Source: Paulownia fortunei (Eukaryota > Streptophyta > Magnoliopsida > Lamiales > Paulowniaceae). Taken from it: 64,000 nt of DNA. The notes beneath the pieces were generated by a model. That model saw nothing but the letters and a program-made list of their open reading frames with translations, ran no database searches and was not told the DNA's origin. This document shows positions 39,201 through 54,200 of the stretch, piece by piece (position 1 is the stretch's first letter; each line of letters opens with the position of its first letter). A program made the translations under genes and the position numbers. The stretch is from NCBI GenBank assembly GCA_019321725.1, contig CM033106.1:30988118-31052117 (forward strand), read 5' to 3'.

Positions 39201-42200
39201 GAAAAGATTGTGCGCGCTATATGAGGTGATTCTTGTTTTCTTGCTCTGGTTGTACTTGGGATCATTTTATGCATCTATTTATCTTATTTTTCTTTCCGCA
39301 ATGCAGGGCATTGTCACTGGGTCTTACAACTTCCAGAAACTGGCAATATCACCTGACGCTATTCGTGCTATTTATCATGCAAAAGTGCAGCTACTATTTA
39401 TTCTCATTGAGGCTTTAAACCTAGAAAATCTCCTTCAAATGATCCATGACAATATTCCTTTCAGGTTTTGGTGCATTTTATATACATATATATACATGAA
39501 TTATGATTTAAATTAAGTAATTGAAGTCGCCTCGCAAAGTTATTGTTGTTGGAACTGTAACACTAATTTAACAGCATTTCTCCTGTCAGCTAAAAAGAAC
39601 CAAATACAAACTGTAATGATAGAAGTGTTCAATTGTTGCATTACTTTATGTTGGTTATTATAAAAGGTCGAAAATTTGAACTTTCTTTGCAATGTGATTC
39701 TTACTGTTGCCTTAGGAAAATTATACACTGTTTCACTAGTTAAAGGAGTTGGAACTGTACAAAGTTTATGAGGTTGCAATTTTGAAAATTTGCAGAGCAT
39801 CGAGTTTCTATAGAGCTCATGGAGCTAATCGTTCTTCACTGCACAAGTCCTTGACAATTCATGTCCAGATGCCTCTTACACTTATCATCTCTGTGGGATT
39901 TGTTCTGTGCTTCTTACACTTATTATCTCTGTGGGATTTGTTCTCTATTGAAATCTATGGATAAACATTTTAATTAGTGCTGTATCATATTATTTGCAAC
40001 TATAAAGTAAGTTTAAGATCATGGTTTTACTTCTATTAGTCCTGAAGAAATAGTTCAAATGCAATCCTTTTCCCTAACACTATCTTAAGCTTGCATGAGT
40101 CACTAAGAACCAGCATGCAAGCCAACCAATGTCTACCAGCCCCTACCTCTTTATTGATGAATTTTATCCTTCATGTGAGCCCCTGTCTTGGGGAGAGAGG
40201 GGGGGGGGGAGGGTAGTGCTGTTGGTGACTGGGGCCTGTCAGTGGTTTATGATTGTTTATTGTCATGGTGATGGTGGTATGGATTTGTGGGTCTAGTTAG
40301 TGGATTATGGCTGTATGTGGTTGTTGTTGGGTTCAAAATTGGGTTGGTAGAAAGATAGTTTTGATATGAATTCTTTTACTCTGTGGTCTCTTTATATCAT
40401 TTTCCTCTTAAAACCTTACCGTTATATGAAACAACTGTCCAGGATAAAATTGTTCTGAACCAGATACATTTATATTAATGAGTTCCAATTTACTTGAAAT
40501 GGCAGAGCTGAAATATCCGGTTTCAGTAATCTGAATCATTGTGACAGATGGAGTGCATTTGGCATGCCATGTTCGATCTGATTGCGGCATAAAATATAAA
40601 GAGTGTCAAATAACATTTGATATAGCTGATGGCGCCTATAGCTAGTTAACTTTTTAATATATGTCACTTTAACATGTATAGTTTGATATATGTGCGTGTA
40701 TTTTATGTACCTACAGTTTCCTCAAATAACTGAAGAGCTTGCTATTTCTTGCTCAGGCAGGGTTCTATTGGCTTTTCAGAGATGGATGTTCAACAAATGG
40801 ATGCGATGATTTCTAATTTCAATGCATTTGAGGCCAAAGAAGAAGGCCCTCTGATCCTTGCATGGGCCGTGTTTCTCTGTCTCATTTCTTCTCTCCCAGA
40901 AAAAGAGGAAAATAATTTGCTGATGGTACATGTTTCTATCTCAAAATGTTTCATCACTATCTCGCTTGTACCGTTCTTTTGCAACCTACTTTTTAGTTGG
41001 ATTTTTAACCTATTTATTCATATCAGGAGATAGATCACGTAGGTTATGTTCGTCAAGCTTTTGAGGCTTCATCTTTGGGATATTTTCTCGAAATTCTACA
41101 AAGTGACACATTGAAATATTCAGATGTGAGTAATCTTTATTTATAATATTGTTTTTGGGCATCTCTTTGCTAGTTTAATCTGGCATATATGCACAGAATT
41201 CGTTGATGATTCCCTCTTATCTTATATTTATATTGACTTTGATTGAATATTCCATGCTATCTTTTATCTTTTTATTCTATGAATGATACTCTTTCGCTCT
41301 ACTTTTTACCAGGGTCCTCTAGCAGGTTATCGGAGTGTTTTAAGAACGTTTATATCGGCATTTATTGCATCGTATGAGATCAGTCTCCAGGTATCTCATA
41401 AGCAGATAAGCATATAATCAGTACATTTTATTGGTCTCTTGGATGCTCATACCTCTTCCCCCATCTTGCAGTTTGAGGATGATAATTTGAAATTAATACT
41501 GGACATACTATGCAAAATCTACCGAGGAGAGGTCTGTCTATTCAATGATTTTGTGATGTTAAAGCATCATATTCACTCCATCTATAATTTATTTAAGAAA
41601 ATTGATTTCTTGCAGGAGTCTCTTTGTATTCAGTTAAAGCATCATATTCACTCCATCTGTAATTTATTTAAGAAAATTGATTTCTTGCAGGAGTCTCTTT
41701 GTATTCAGTTTTGGGACAGGGACAGTTTCATCGATGGTCCTGTCAGGTGTCTTCTTTGCAACCTAGAGGGTGAATTTCCATTCAGGACTATTGAACTTGT
41801 AAGCTTGTTATCCGCCCTTTGTGAAGGCGCATGGCCATCAGAATGTGTGTAAGTGGAACTTGGTGATGCTTTATGGTGTGTGTCATGTATCATTCTTTGA
41901 TTATTTTACAACTTGACAGGAGGATGCTTTTGAAGTTTTAATACTTAAGAAGTTAATTTTGGTTACTTGGTTAAGGTTAATAATTAGGCTTTTGTTAGAG
42001 CGAGTAATAAGTGACACCATTTTGCAATGAAGCTGAGTTTAGTATGAAAAATATTATAGAGATCAATGAATGTTCTAGTGATTTCATCAAGTTTAATTGG
42101 AGACAACCAGAAAAAAAGTATTCTCCCTATTAATTAAAAGAGTTAAGCTCGAGTAACTTAAGGTATTTTATCACTTTTTAATTAATTGAGCCGAGTATCA

Positions 42201-45200
42201 AATCTTATTGAAAGAAAAACATGGAGCTTAAATAAACTTTTAGTGATCAATGTTGAATTCAATGTCGAGTTTTGTTGGTTTTTCAGCCCTAATTATGCAT
42301 ACCTTCTTTAGTTCTTCATTTTTTTTTTGGCCGAGCCTTCTTTGGAAAATGGGCAAATTTCTAATTTAAACAATGAATTTTCATTGTAAAATTTTAATTT
42401 TCCATTAATGAACCTAAGGAGATAAAAATTCTGGAACTGAGTGAAAACATGTACTGGGATTACAATTTATACTTACATTGAAGCTCAACATGCCTTGGGC
42501 CTACACTTACAGGTGGACTGATGAAGAGAAATTCTTTTTCTATTTTTTTTTTCTTATTTTTGTGATTAAGTGAATTAGAACTATAGAAATACCATTTGAA
42601 AGGAACAAAACCTGCTTTGATTACAATCTGTCTACTGGACTTTAGTGTTGTAGGACTTTCTTTGGTTTCCTTGAACTTTGCTTGGCCACACGTCTTTTAA
42701 TTTCTTTTGGCTATCTTGATTCAAGAGAATTGAGAAGTAAATAAGTCTCTATAAGATTGAATTGCATTGTCCATAATTATTTTCAGTTTTTATTTCATAA
42801 GATTGATAAACCTTTTCATGTTGATTGAGAAAAAAATCACTTTCTTATGGGGAAGTGAAATAAAATTCATAGGTTTTTGACAATTCTTATGTTTTTGCTT
42901 GGAAATATTTCCTTGTTAAATTTCACCGCCCACCTAACGTTTACAGTAGCACCATAAGTTACACACAAGTTGCGAACATTATTTTTCAATTCTTTTTTTC
43001 TAATATTTAGCTGGAATCTTTTGAGCAGATTTAATTTTCTTGATAAGTCTGTTGGGCTTTCAACTCCGCTTGAGATAAGCGGTGACTCTGTGGTGGATGC
43101 TGTTTCAAAGATCGTTGAAACACGTTTTCCATTGCATGTTGCTGGTGTTGAAGGCTTGGTAATTCCTAGCAAATCTCGGGGTCAAGTGTTGAGAATGATT
43201 GATGAAAATTGTGCTCTGGTACGGTGGGAGGTAAGTGGTTTATGTTTAATATTTTAGTTTCCTTGGATTATGCCATTTTTTGCAGTCATATTGTCTTTGT
43301 AAATTCTTTGGTTATGGCATCAGCTTGATGGATGCATGGTTATGTAACTGTTTGAGGCTTTTGGTTCTTTGTATATTTCTTGTATGTCATCTCTTTCTTT
43401 ATTCTTCATGTTATGGATATAAATCTCTTTCAGTTATTCATTTTGATATAAAATCAACACTCCCTCTATCCATATTAATCTTTTAGGTTTTGTTTCTAAT
43501 TATTTTCAAAATGTACATCTATAGCTTCCTAATATACGCTTGTTGAGTTTAAGTGGCTGAGACTTTTGCCATTATCGCTAAACTGTTAGCATCTTAAAAA
43601 CTAATATTAAGAAGTGCAATAGGACGGTGCAATTATTATACTTTTCTTAATTTCTTTGTGAAGTTAGAGTTAGAATACTTCAATTTAGAATGGAGGGAAT
43701 ACTTCTAGTTTTTGAAACTGGAACTGTTTCTCTTGCGAAATCTTGATATTCACTCTTCTTTGTACTTTCTTCAACACATCAGTGGTATTCAATTTGCTCT
43801 AATCTGATTGAGCTATTTGCTTTCAGTAATAATTGAATGTATGTGCATGTCTGTGTTGGAATGAATATTTTCAATTAATGCGGAATAACAACTCTTAAGA
43901 GATACTTCCTCGTACCATTTTGTAGAGAGGTTTTCTTGGGAATGGCTTGGTATGTGAAGTTAAGGTCCTTTCACCCTGTCAGAAATATTTGTTAGTTCAT
44001 ATATTATTCAAAGTTAGCTGGTTTTATCTATGTCCATTTTACGTGTCTTCAGATTTGGGGTCACCGGGTAGTTGGTTTGTGTAATCACACTTCATGATCT
44101 TTGTTCCCTATAATCCTTTGCTTAATGTTTTCGTGCCATTATCATCCCCCATGCATGGTAACTGTAGTTGGCATGTTTGAACACTCCCAGCTTCTTTTCT
44201 TTCTGTTTTTTTCCGAAGTAAGGTGCATGATTAGTTATCTGTGAGTACTATTTGGCTTGTGGTCTCATTATTACTGACTGCTATTGCAAATTTCCCTTTT
44301 TGTATGTTGAAAGCTGTTATTGAGTTTTTGTATTTTTTTTTGTTGATAGAATCTTCAGTGCGGATTATGTACTGTTAAAACTTGTCGTGGAAATGTTATT
44401 TGTTTTCTTCTCCCCCCCTACTTTTCTGGCTTACATGTTGCTTGTTTTCTCTGCAGTACACAGAATCTGGAGTGCTTGTGCTGCTCTTACGTTTGGCTCA
44501 AGAGCTGTATGTGCAAAACCCAGAGGAGCTCATTGTTATTCTTGATTTGCTCAGTCGATTGGTGACTTTTAATGCGGTAATCAATTTTTAAGTTAGCTGA
44601 AATTCATTGCTAATGTTCTACATCCTTAAGATTTGCCTGCTCTCTAATAATAAACATGTTAGCTTGATATGTATTCATTGAATTTTTGTCCTTCATTTGC
44701 GTCTTCCCATCTTTGCTTGCTTTTGTTAATAATCTCTCATCACTATCTCATCCATGTGGTCGCCAATGATGCTCCTTGTTTTTTTGTATGTTCATATTTT
44801 AGCATAAGTTTTCGAGTACATAGTCTGAGAAAGTATAAAGCTGTAGTGCTGTACAATGTGCTCATCATGTTATACATTTTTATCTTCTCGTACCGTTGTC
44901 TAATTGAAACAAGGTCAGTTCTCATCAATTTTCACCTTGCTGAGAGTTGCAGTTCATTTATGGTTTTTGTGACCGTGTGCACGTCTGCACGTGTTTTCTT
45001 GTGGAAAGGGGTAGGCATTGGTAGTGATGGGGGTAAAACTTTCCTTGAAGTAGTTAATCTCCAACACCTCTGTCTAGCTCCGAAGTTACGTGAAATAGGA
45101 CAACTTTATGGGTGCTGGGTTATCCATCATTAGCCCTTTGATCTCTAAGTGAGTATCCTGCTGGAGAAATAACTAGGTAGAAAATGTAAGAGTAAGATTA

Positions 45201-48200
45201 GTTTGTCATGAGATGCCCGTCCTTATGAATCTCACCTTTTTTGGCTTAATGTTTCTTGAACGGATACTACTCCACTGTTATCTCTGCATACATTAGCTTC
45301 CCCTTACGACATTTCTTTTCAAGAAAAAATTCCGACACTAATCTGCCAAAATCCCCTCCAAGTATCTGTTTGACATGGTGGGAGGGGTTGATTGAGGGTT
45401 GAGTGACTGGGAATAATAGCCTTTCTTGAAATTAGATATCGGGAACATGTTTGCAATTGGAGATCACTTGTTGATATGGATACTTATAGATTTTTGATGT
45501 TAGGCTGTTTGTTATTCTCTTGTGAACGCTTGGAATTCCTTCCATGATGAAGAACTTACCATAGGGAACCCGGAGAAATATGTGCGGTATGACCCTGAAT
45601 TTCCTAGTTTTTCTTGTCTTTGGATAATCATTTCCTTTTTGTTTAGTATGAGTAATTCTCTTCTGTCATTGAGCTACAAATCTCTGGCTCTGATTGCAGT
45701 ATTGATGTGGTTGAGATTGTTTGTGCTTTGGTGAAACGCCTCTCCCCCAGCGTGAATGGTGCAGTAATGATGTCCATGGGGGTTAATATACTGACAAAAA
45801 TGTTGAGATGGTAAACATTTTTGTTTCTTTTGGTCTTTCCATGTTCCACATGCTTACTTGACTGTCTTTTATGTGTAGTTTCTCATTTGTTTTCTTGGCA
45901 ATGGAAATACTTGGAAGAAAATGTGTGGTTTGATGATGATAAAAGCTACAAGTCTTGATCCTTGTGTTACAAGCATTTCTCTTAGATATTCGGTGACAGA
46001 CAGTATCTTTTCTCCTTATGATTGTCATTCATGACCAGGTGTCTCAGGATGAATATTATGAAATAATTTGTAAATTTAAATCTAAACATGGCCATTTGCA
46101 GTTAATTTATTTACTCCATATCAGTTTGCTTCTGTGAATTATGTAATCTGGTTCTTATTCCCCCTTCTCCAATATTTTTTTGCTACAGCTTGCCATCTCA
46201 TGTAGCTATGATGGCCATGAAGGGCAATATTTTTGATGTTGCCTTGAGGACAAACCCCTTTGATGTTGGCTCCAACAGTTTATCAAGGTTAACCTTTTAC
46301 CATATTCTATAACTCAGGGATCTGAAATTAAAGTGTACTATGAGAAATTTGATTGACTGCATGGGATAGGGTGTGTGGAATCCAAGAAACTGATACTTAG
46401 AGACTGTTCCTGCCTAAAAAAGGCTAGTATGCTTGCAGTATAATTTCCATTCTTTTCATAACATATTAAAATTACTAAAATGGACCATGTATTTTGTGTT
46501 GATCTTCTATGTATGGACGTCGAACATCTTCAGGTTCATTGAGTTGTAACATACATGTACTGTCAACGTTTCGCTGCTTTAACATCCCACTGTTTGTAAT
46601 TCTTTTCCTTATCTTGTAAAGAAAAATTATGAGGAAAAGCTTTGCTGAGTTGAATTGAGTTGATTATTTACTTGCAGCGAGCTTTACCAGTAATGTAGTT
46701 TCATTATTATATTTTATCTTTCTAGGGGATTTTTAGCAGTGGGGTGGGGTGGGTGGTTAGTGGAGTATTGGTTATTCAGTCTCTTGATTTCAGTCTCTAC
46801 GATGACTCTGTTTCTTATGGCTACGATCCTGTGACAATAGCTAGATATAAGCCATTGTTTATATTGACATTATTTTTCCATGGATTGTTCCAGTGGATCC
46901 TGGTTGCTTTCTGGAAGACTTGCCAAAATGCTTTTGATTGATTGTGAGCAGAGTGATTGCTCAATGACTCTTTCAGGCATGTGTTTGATTTCTCTACTCT
47001 GGGCTTATATTTTCATCTGAAGGTGTTGATTGTCTTCTTTGATCTATTCTAAATGATTTTGTCGTTACTTACAATTAACTTGGTCTTTTTTTCTTTTCAT
47101 CAAAATTCAGTGTTTTTTTCATTATGTATATTCCTGTGATCCTTCTGGAACTGCATCACCATTGGATTTCTTTGGTTGCCTTCTAATACTCGAAAGCAGC
47201 GACGTGAATTTGCTGTCTTGCCTGATCTTGCCCACATTGGACAAAATATTTAAATATTTACTTCTTCAAGGAGGTCTTATTGTGGTCCATGATATTGCTC
47301 CACTAGGATATATAGCTTCAGGGATATGACGAACAAAAGATTAGTTTCCAAGTGCTGTGGTATAGTAAAACATGGGCAATTTGTCTGCATTCAGATATGA
47401 TGTGTGAAATTAACTTGCAGGAAGATCAAAGAAATAATGTGGTATTCAAGCAGGCTGTGGTCTATCTTTTGGTTCTGAAATTTCCGTCTGCGGAGGACAT
47501 GCTGGAAACAGCACATGGATCTTCAAACTGTACTCTTTGCAGTCTACCATGTTGATGTTGCAATTACAGTTTTTGAATCTTCAACTTGTACTTTGCCTTT
47601 TCCAATTGATGCATTTCATATTTTGTTTTTCCTCCTCTCTGAAGCTACTATGAGATTTAAGCTCTTCCTTTGGTGTGATTGAACAAACATTGTTTTAATT
47701 TTCTAAATTATCTTAATCAATTAATGGCAACTCTTGCAACTGATTGTACAGTGCTGGACTTCACCATGAATCTCCTGGAGACCGGATTAGAAACTGATAC
47801 TGTCCTTGCGCTCATTGTTTTCTCCCTTCGGTATGTTCTTGTTAGTCATGAATTCTGGAAATATAAGGTGAAGCGTGCTCGGTGGAAGGTGACACTGAAG
47901 GTATCAGCTTCTTTTCTTCTGCAAAAATGCGTGAAGTTTCCTCTTTTGTAGCTTTAGTGTACTCTAGATCTGTATTTGTGGTGAAATAATAGGAAGTAAA
48001 GAACTGTAAAGGGTTATATAGGATCAACATGTGAAAGAATTTTAGACCATAAAACTTTTCTTGATCAAGCATGAAGACAGGAGAGCGGACATTTCTTCTT
48101 CCCAAGTTATTTCACCTTTTTTCCTGTTTTTGCTTTAACCAACATCAAGTCCAAAAGGTTTATATCACCTCATAGTTCTTTCGTGAACTTTATTCTTCCT

Positions 48201-51200
48201 TCATATTTGGTGGTCGTCTACTGAATCCTCCCTATTGGAGATGCAGGGGAGAGATCTAGATCTAGAATATCTTCTTGTTTGAAGATTTTTTTGAATTGTT
48301 TGATTAGTATTAGAAGTGCACTGATGTACCTTGAATTTCTTTTAATTCTTCCGAATATTCACTGAGACTTCTAGTTTGATCTCCTTGTTTGTAGGTGCTT
48401 GAAGTCATGAAGAAATGTATTTCATCAATCTCATGCTGTCAAAAACTGGGGGAAATTGTTCGTGATATTATGCTTTGTGATTCTTCCATCCACTCTGCAC
48501 TTTTTCGAATTGTTTGTACAACTACACCGAGCTTAGAGGTTGACCATGCTGTATTTATTCCTTATATATCATTCGATATTTTTACATGATATGTGATTCT
48601 CTAGTCTTCATATTTGACCTCAGTTCTTCCTTCTGCCCTTAACCAACAGAAACTTTATGTTTCCCGTCTTTTTGACATAATGGATATTGAGGGGCTGCAG
48701 CTAGCCATATCCTCTGGCTTGGATGTCTTTGTCAGTATGATGCCTGCTTTCTCAAAGGTATGCTGCTTACTCAATGTTCATTTTTGTCCCCAGATGCTTG
48801 GTTTGAAAATTTTCTTATTTCTGAATCTGCATCTCTTTTTCCTGGACAAAAATGATGAACTTTGAACCTTTGATTCTTTGCAGGTGACACATTCTTGTTA
48901 TCTGATGTAGAAAATTGAGATTTTTTGGGTTTTTAGGGAAATCTGGTTCGTAATTAAAGATTTGGCAGATGTGTCATATCTATTTGGTGCAAGCTGAGCA
49001 CATAAAAGTGAATGTCTTCAATATTTATGTTTTTCTTTAATTAGTTCTGTCAAATGTCAATAGATTCATGCTTTTTCCTTTTTTTGTGTTCTTAATATTG
49101 TTTATATATGTAACTTCAGCAACCTCCTGAATACAAAAGAACTGTGTAAATATGTCTCTACTTTCTCCGTCTCTCTCACAGACTCTGACACATTTCAAGG
49201 GATGTGTGCTTTTCCTGATCCTTCTTTCTTTCATTTTTTCGTTTTTTTTTTCTGTGCGCATGCTCATGCATGAAGTTTTAGTTTAATAGTCATCTTTAAT
49301 GAGTAGAGTGAATTCGTGTTTTGGTGATTATTGATTTTGATTTTGGAGATTTGGGCTCTGGAAATGATAAGTTTGAAATGAGTAACTGAGTTTTATTTTT
49401 CTGACCTTATTTGATAGAGCGATGGTTAATTTTGAATAGCATTCTCCTTCTCCCTTCCTGATGTTCATTGATGTATTTATGGTTGCAAATCTACTCTAAT
49501 TTTTAATTTGAGTAAAAATCAACTGTTGTTTTGTCAGGATTCACCTAGTCTTCCAGTTTTTCATCAAGCGATTCTATCACCGATGACGAAGCCAATACCT
49601 GTGATCACTGCTGCCATATCGTTAATATCATACTTTCGTAATGCTGTATGCACTTATTTCCTCGTTAATCGTTGTTCTTCCTTCATTAGTTTTTCTCCCA
49701 ACTTCTGACTTTTTGTTTTCTTTATGGATGAAATATGTCTTCATGTTTTTTTATCTATCCTCCATAAAGTTTTTTAGATTGTCATCTAGTTATATAGTTT
49801 TCATTTCACTCTTTGGCATACATGAGATGCATACTGCAAATTTCTCTCGTTCGGTGCACCATAGGCACCACCGAATTTGCATCTGTTTGCTTCGCAGGGT
49901 TTCATGGCCTAAAAATTTGTGAGGATTTTGGGTTATTGGTGATATGGCTAGGTTTTCTTTGTTTCTTACTTCTGGTTTTTTATTGTTTTGTTCAGAAAAT
50001 ACAAATAGGTGCCGCAAGGTTGCTATCTGTGCTATTTCTTGCAGATTTTTCACAATCCAATGCGAGCCTCGGTTTGGATGATAAGCAGGTTTGGCAGCTG
50101 ACGGAATTGTGTCACAATTTTTGAGCTTGGAAATTCTCTAGTTTGGCTTCTAATGTGGATATATTCTTGTTGTAGGTTGCCAATTTCAGGAAATCGATTT
50201 GCTGCATTCTTTCTGAGCAGCCACCTTGGAATGAAGATCTCAGTATTGCTACTTTGAATCTCCTAACTTCGGCTGCACGTAATCAGGTTTGTTGAGCTTA
50301 ATTTGACCCTTGATATAATAGAAGATTGCTTATCTTCGGTTTTAGTATATAAAAAATTACAGCCACAATTGATTTGGTATTGGTATTTCCATATTCTCCA
50401 AGTCAAATGATTCCTAAATTTTCTGGGTATTCTTTATAGTTGTTCATTGCTTGTCCTCTGGTTTATTTGTTGACCGGAGGAATTAGGGATCAGGCTGAAA
50501 CTTGTTTCATATCGTCAGTTCATAATGATTATTTGGTCCTTGATAATGTTCGTTTTCATTGCTTATATTTCCAGTTTCTTATTGTTTGTCTTATTCGTCT
50601 ACCCGAAATGTTCATTCCTCAATTCTGCCTGAAAAATATGTAACATTGTTAATTATACAAATGATGAAAAAGGGCCAAACTGTAGCATTTTAAATTACTA
50701 TATAGTGTATAGATAAAAGACTCAGGCTTCTCGGTAATTGACTGTCGCTGGCACTCTCGCCATGCTATAGTCCCACAAAATAGCTACCTAGTTTATGTGC
50801 TGTTTAGCTAGTAAAGTGAAAGGCAACACGTGTGAATAAACATGACAATTGATTTATGGGTCTATATACTTCATATAGGGGGTCTTTGCACCCATTGCTC
50901 ATCGACTTCATGTCATACCTTACTTAACAGTGTGAGGTTATACATTCTCTGCAGCTATGCTGATTGACTTTAAATCAGATGCTTTAGAAGTCTCAGAGAC
51001 CAATAACCACATGACAAGGCCTCTTTTTCGTTCTGATTTTGTAATTCGATCATTGTTTAATTTTCACTGAGTTTCTTTTGATGTTAATAGTTTTACTAAT
51101 TTGCAGCCTGCTTTTCTCACTGCTGTCATTGTGTCCAAAGAGTACATGAATGCTCAAGTGCATAATGTCGACTCTGAACATCGGCCAAATAAAACAGAGA

Positions 51201-54200
51201 ATGGATCCTTAGATTCTAAGGAAGAAAGTCTTTTGTATGTAATTCTACAGTATCTAAAAAAGTCTGAAGATTTATTTCATAGGTACGCTTCCATTTTGTT
51301 TAAATTATTCAGTTGACTGGATTTGTTGTATTTTGAAAGGAGTACATTAAATTCGTTGAGTTATCTTTTCAGGAAACCCAATGTATTGTTATGCTTATTG
51401 AACTTCCTGAGGGCACTATGGCAAGGTGCACCTCAGTTCACAAAAACTTTGGAGCAGTTAAAAATTTCAGACAAGTTCTGGAGACAATTGACCAATTCTG
51501 TTGTGCTCGTTACTAGTTATCACGGCAACTTATCTGAGAAGTTGACTGAAAAGGAGCTTCAAATCATAGCTTACAGATATCAATTCCTGTCAAATATATT
51601 GGATATACTTGGTTATGAGATTTTCCTGCAAAAGAAATTGATGCATGCCGAGATAGTTGTGAACAGAATCTCTAAATCACCAACTAATGGGTCAACAAAA
51701 ACAAAGGATTCTAAATTCACAAAAGATGAAAGTCTTAGTAGCCTAAAGGAGATCATTTCAACCTGGTGTAAGAGTTCATTGTTGAGTGACCTGATCAAGG
51801 CATGTGTTTCTTGGGAATATGATAATAGCAATCATATGCGTGCGAAGGTGAGCTATGCATGCTTTGTGTTCTTCTATAACTGCTACTTCTCTCTTGCTTC
51901 AGGTCATGTGAAATGATTAGTGTGTCTAATCTGTTGTGTTTGTTTTCCAATATTTTAGCGAACGACTTTGCCGACATGTGTATCTTTTTTGTTGAACTTT
52001 GCAGGTTGCTGCTAGTTTATTTGCTGTGCATGCCATGGTGAAATTAAGAAGTGGTGACTCTGGTAGTTTGTCTGTGTCACTAATTGAAAGGATTGTTACA
52101 TTGTCACAAAAGGTATATATCCCTCATCCATGTATAAATTGAGTTGCTTAATCATTTAAAGTTTAATCATCTGTAGTCAGTTTATGCAATATAAACAATG
52201 AAATGTAACGAAATTGTGTCAAAAACTGAAAAAAACTAAAAAGGATTATGGGTCACTTTATCTTTGGAGAAGACCAGCTTCAGACAAAAAGAAAGTTGAG
52301 GATATCAAAATTCATCTCGACCACTTCGGCATATTTTTCTCATATTAATTCCAATTTCGCCAACAATTAAATTACACCATTTAGAATAGACTATCTGCGT
52401 TAGCTTCCTACGTACCACCACTTGCTGCAAATGCATGTACAGTAATATATTAGCTTTATCATTCCATTTTGTTGATTAGTTGTAACCTTGGAGTGACTTC
52501 TGTACTTCGTTTTTGGTGTTCTCGTCTGCAGTTGTGCAAGTTACCAGCCTTTTTGGAATTGTTAACTCAGTATGCAGAGCGTGGTTACAGGTGCAGTTGA
52601 TGTTATTTTTCTGTACCACTTGGTATATTGTGTGACAACTATTTTTACTTCTTGTTTCTGATAGTATATACCTTTCACATGTATAAATTTTTGAAACCAT
52701 TCTGAAAATGATGTCATATTATTTCTACTTCATTATGTTACACTTGTTGGTAACTCTAGAAACAGTGACTTGGTTTTATACTTGGTTGTCACTTCTTGTG
52801 GCCTCTTCAGTTGATCATGTGATTGGAGTTTCATGGTTTCTTAGCTATTATATTTTATGTCTATTTATGTTCTCCAGCGCTTCTTTATCTCAGATCAATT
52901 ATTAATTGATATGACCTCTGCATTCAAGGGCTAAATTTTCTGTGCGCCTTTCTGAAAGCATAGAATGTCAAATTTACATACCCATAATTGTTGTATTCTA
53001 TTCGAGTAAGTTGAGTAATTATGCATTGTGCTTCCCTTTTTTCATATACCATTTTAAGCATTGGTCTGTTTCTTGTTTGTTTTAGGGATTTGTGTGAATT
53101 ATATATGGTGTTTTGCATGTAAACATTTTAACAATCGTTCAAGTCCTAAATGTTGTGCAGAAGAGTTCAGTTTATGCATTGATCAGATGCTTTCCTATGC
53201 CAATGTCTCCAAATAAGTGTTACCTTGTTCTTTTTCCTCCTCTTATCTTTGCGTTAATAATTTCAGTGGAGGACAAGAGTTGGAGAATTTGATACTAAGC
53301 GATCTGTTTTACCACATTCAAGGAGAGCTTGAAGGCCGTCAGATTGACAACAGACCATTTAAAGAGCTGTTGCAGTTTTTGGTAGATTCAAAATTCTTGG
53401 ATGCTTATAAATATAAACAAGATGATGATCTTTTAGCGAACATCAAGAGTGTCTACCTGTATGATACTGTTCGCCTCAGAGCAGACCTGGGATTAGAAAT
53501 ATGGGATCTGTTAGCATGGAAAAAATCTAAAAAATTCGCCGAAACTATGCTCCTTTGCTTGCAAGATTCGAATTCAAGAATGTTGCTCTCAAACTCCAAG
53601 CTTTCAGCTTTAAGAGGGCTAATTACCCTGTTGTATTTGCATGACGACAATGTGAGTTTCAGATTTCTTGACATAACAAATTTAAAATGTTGCAGAGACT
53701 GAATTGCCAGACTCATCCTATTTGTTGATTTTATATTTCTTGATCTCCTATACCATATACATATAAAAGCTTCTCAATGATCGAGTTGAAATTGTACCTA
53801 CTTGTGCAGTTTACAGAGGATGAAGCTTCGCCCGGGCTGAAGATTTCTGAGCAAGTAGTTTCATCATGCATCGACCACATATGTTCGTGTCTCCATGCCA
53901 CACTAGAATCATTGACTCCTGTTCCTGATGCTAGTGAAGATGTGCTTGATATCCTTACGGCTCAAGCAGAGCTATTGTTACTCCTCGTAAGATCTATAAG
54001 TAATAAATTTTCCCAACCTGCTTGTGTTCTTATCTTAAAGACCTCCGGATATGGTCTCAAAGTGTTGTGCAGCTGTAGGCCGTCTCTTGCTGCTGGAACA
54101 GCTACGAAATTTTTGCTTATGTTGATCCTCAATTCAGTCGAGTTGACTTGCAAGGATTTGCATTCAGGTGTTGTAACTGGTATTGAATCTGTTGAAGGTT

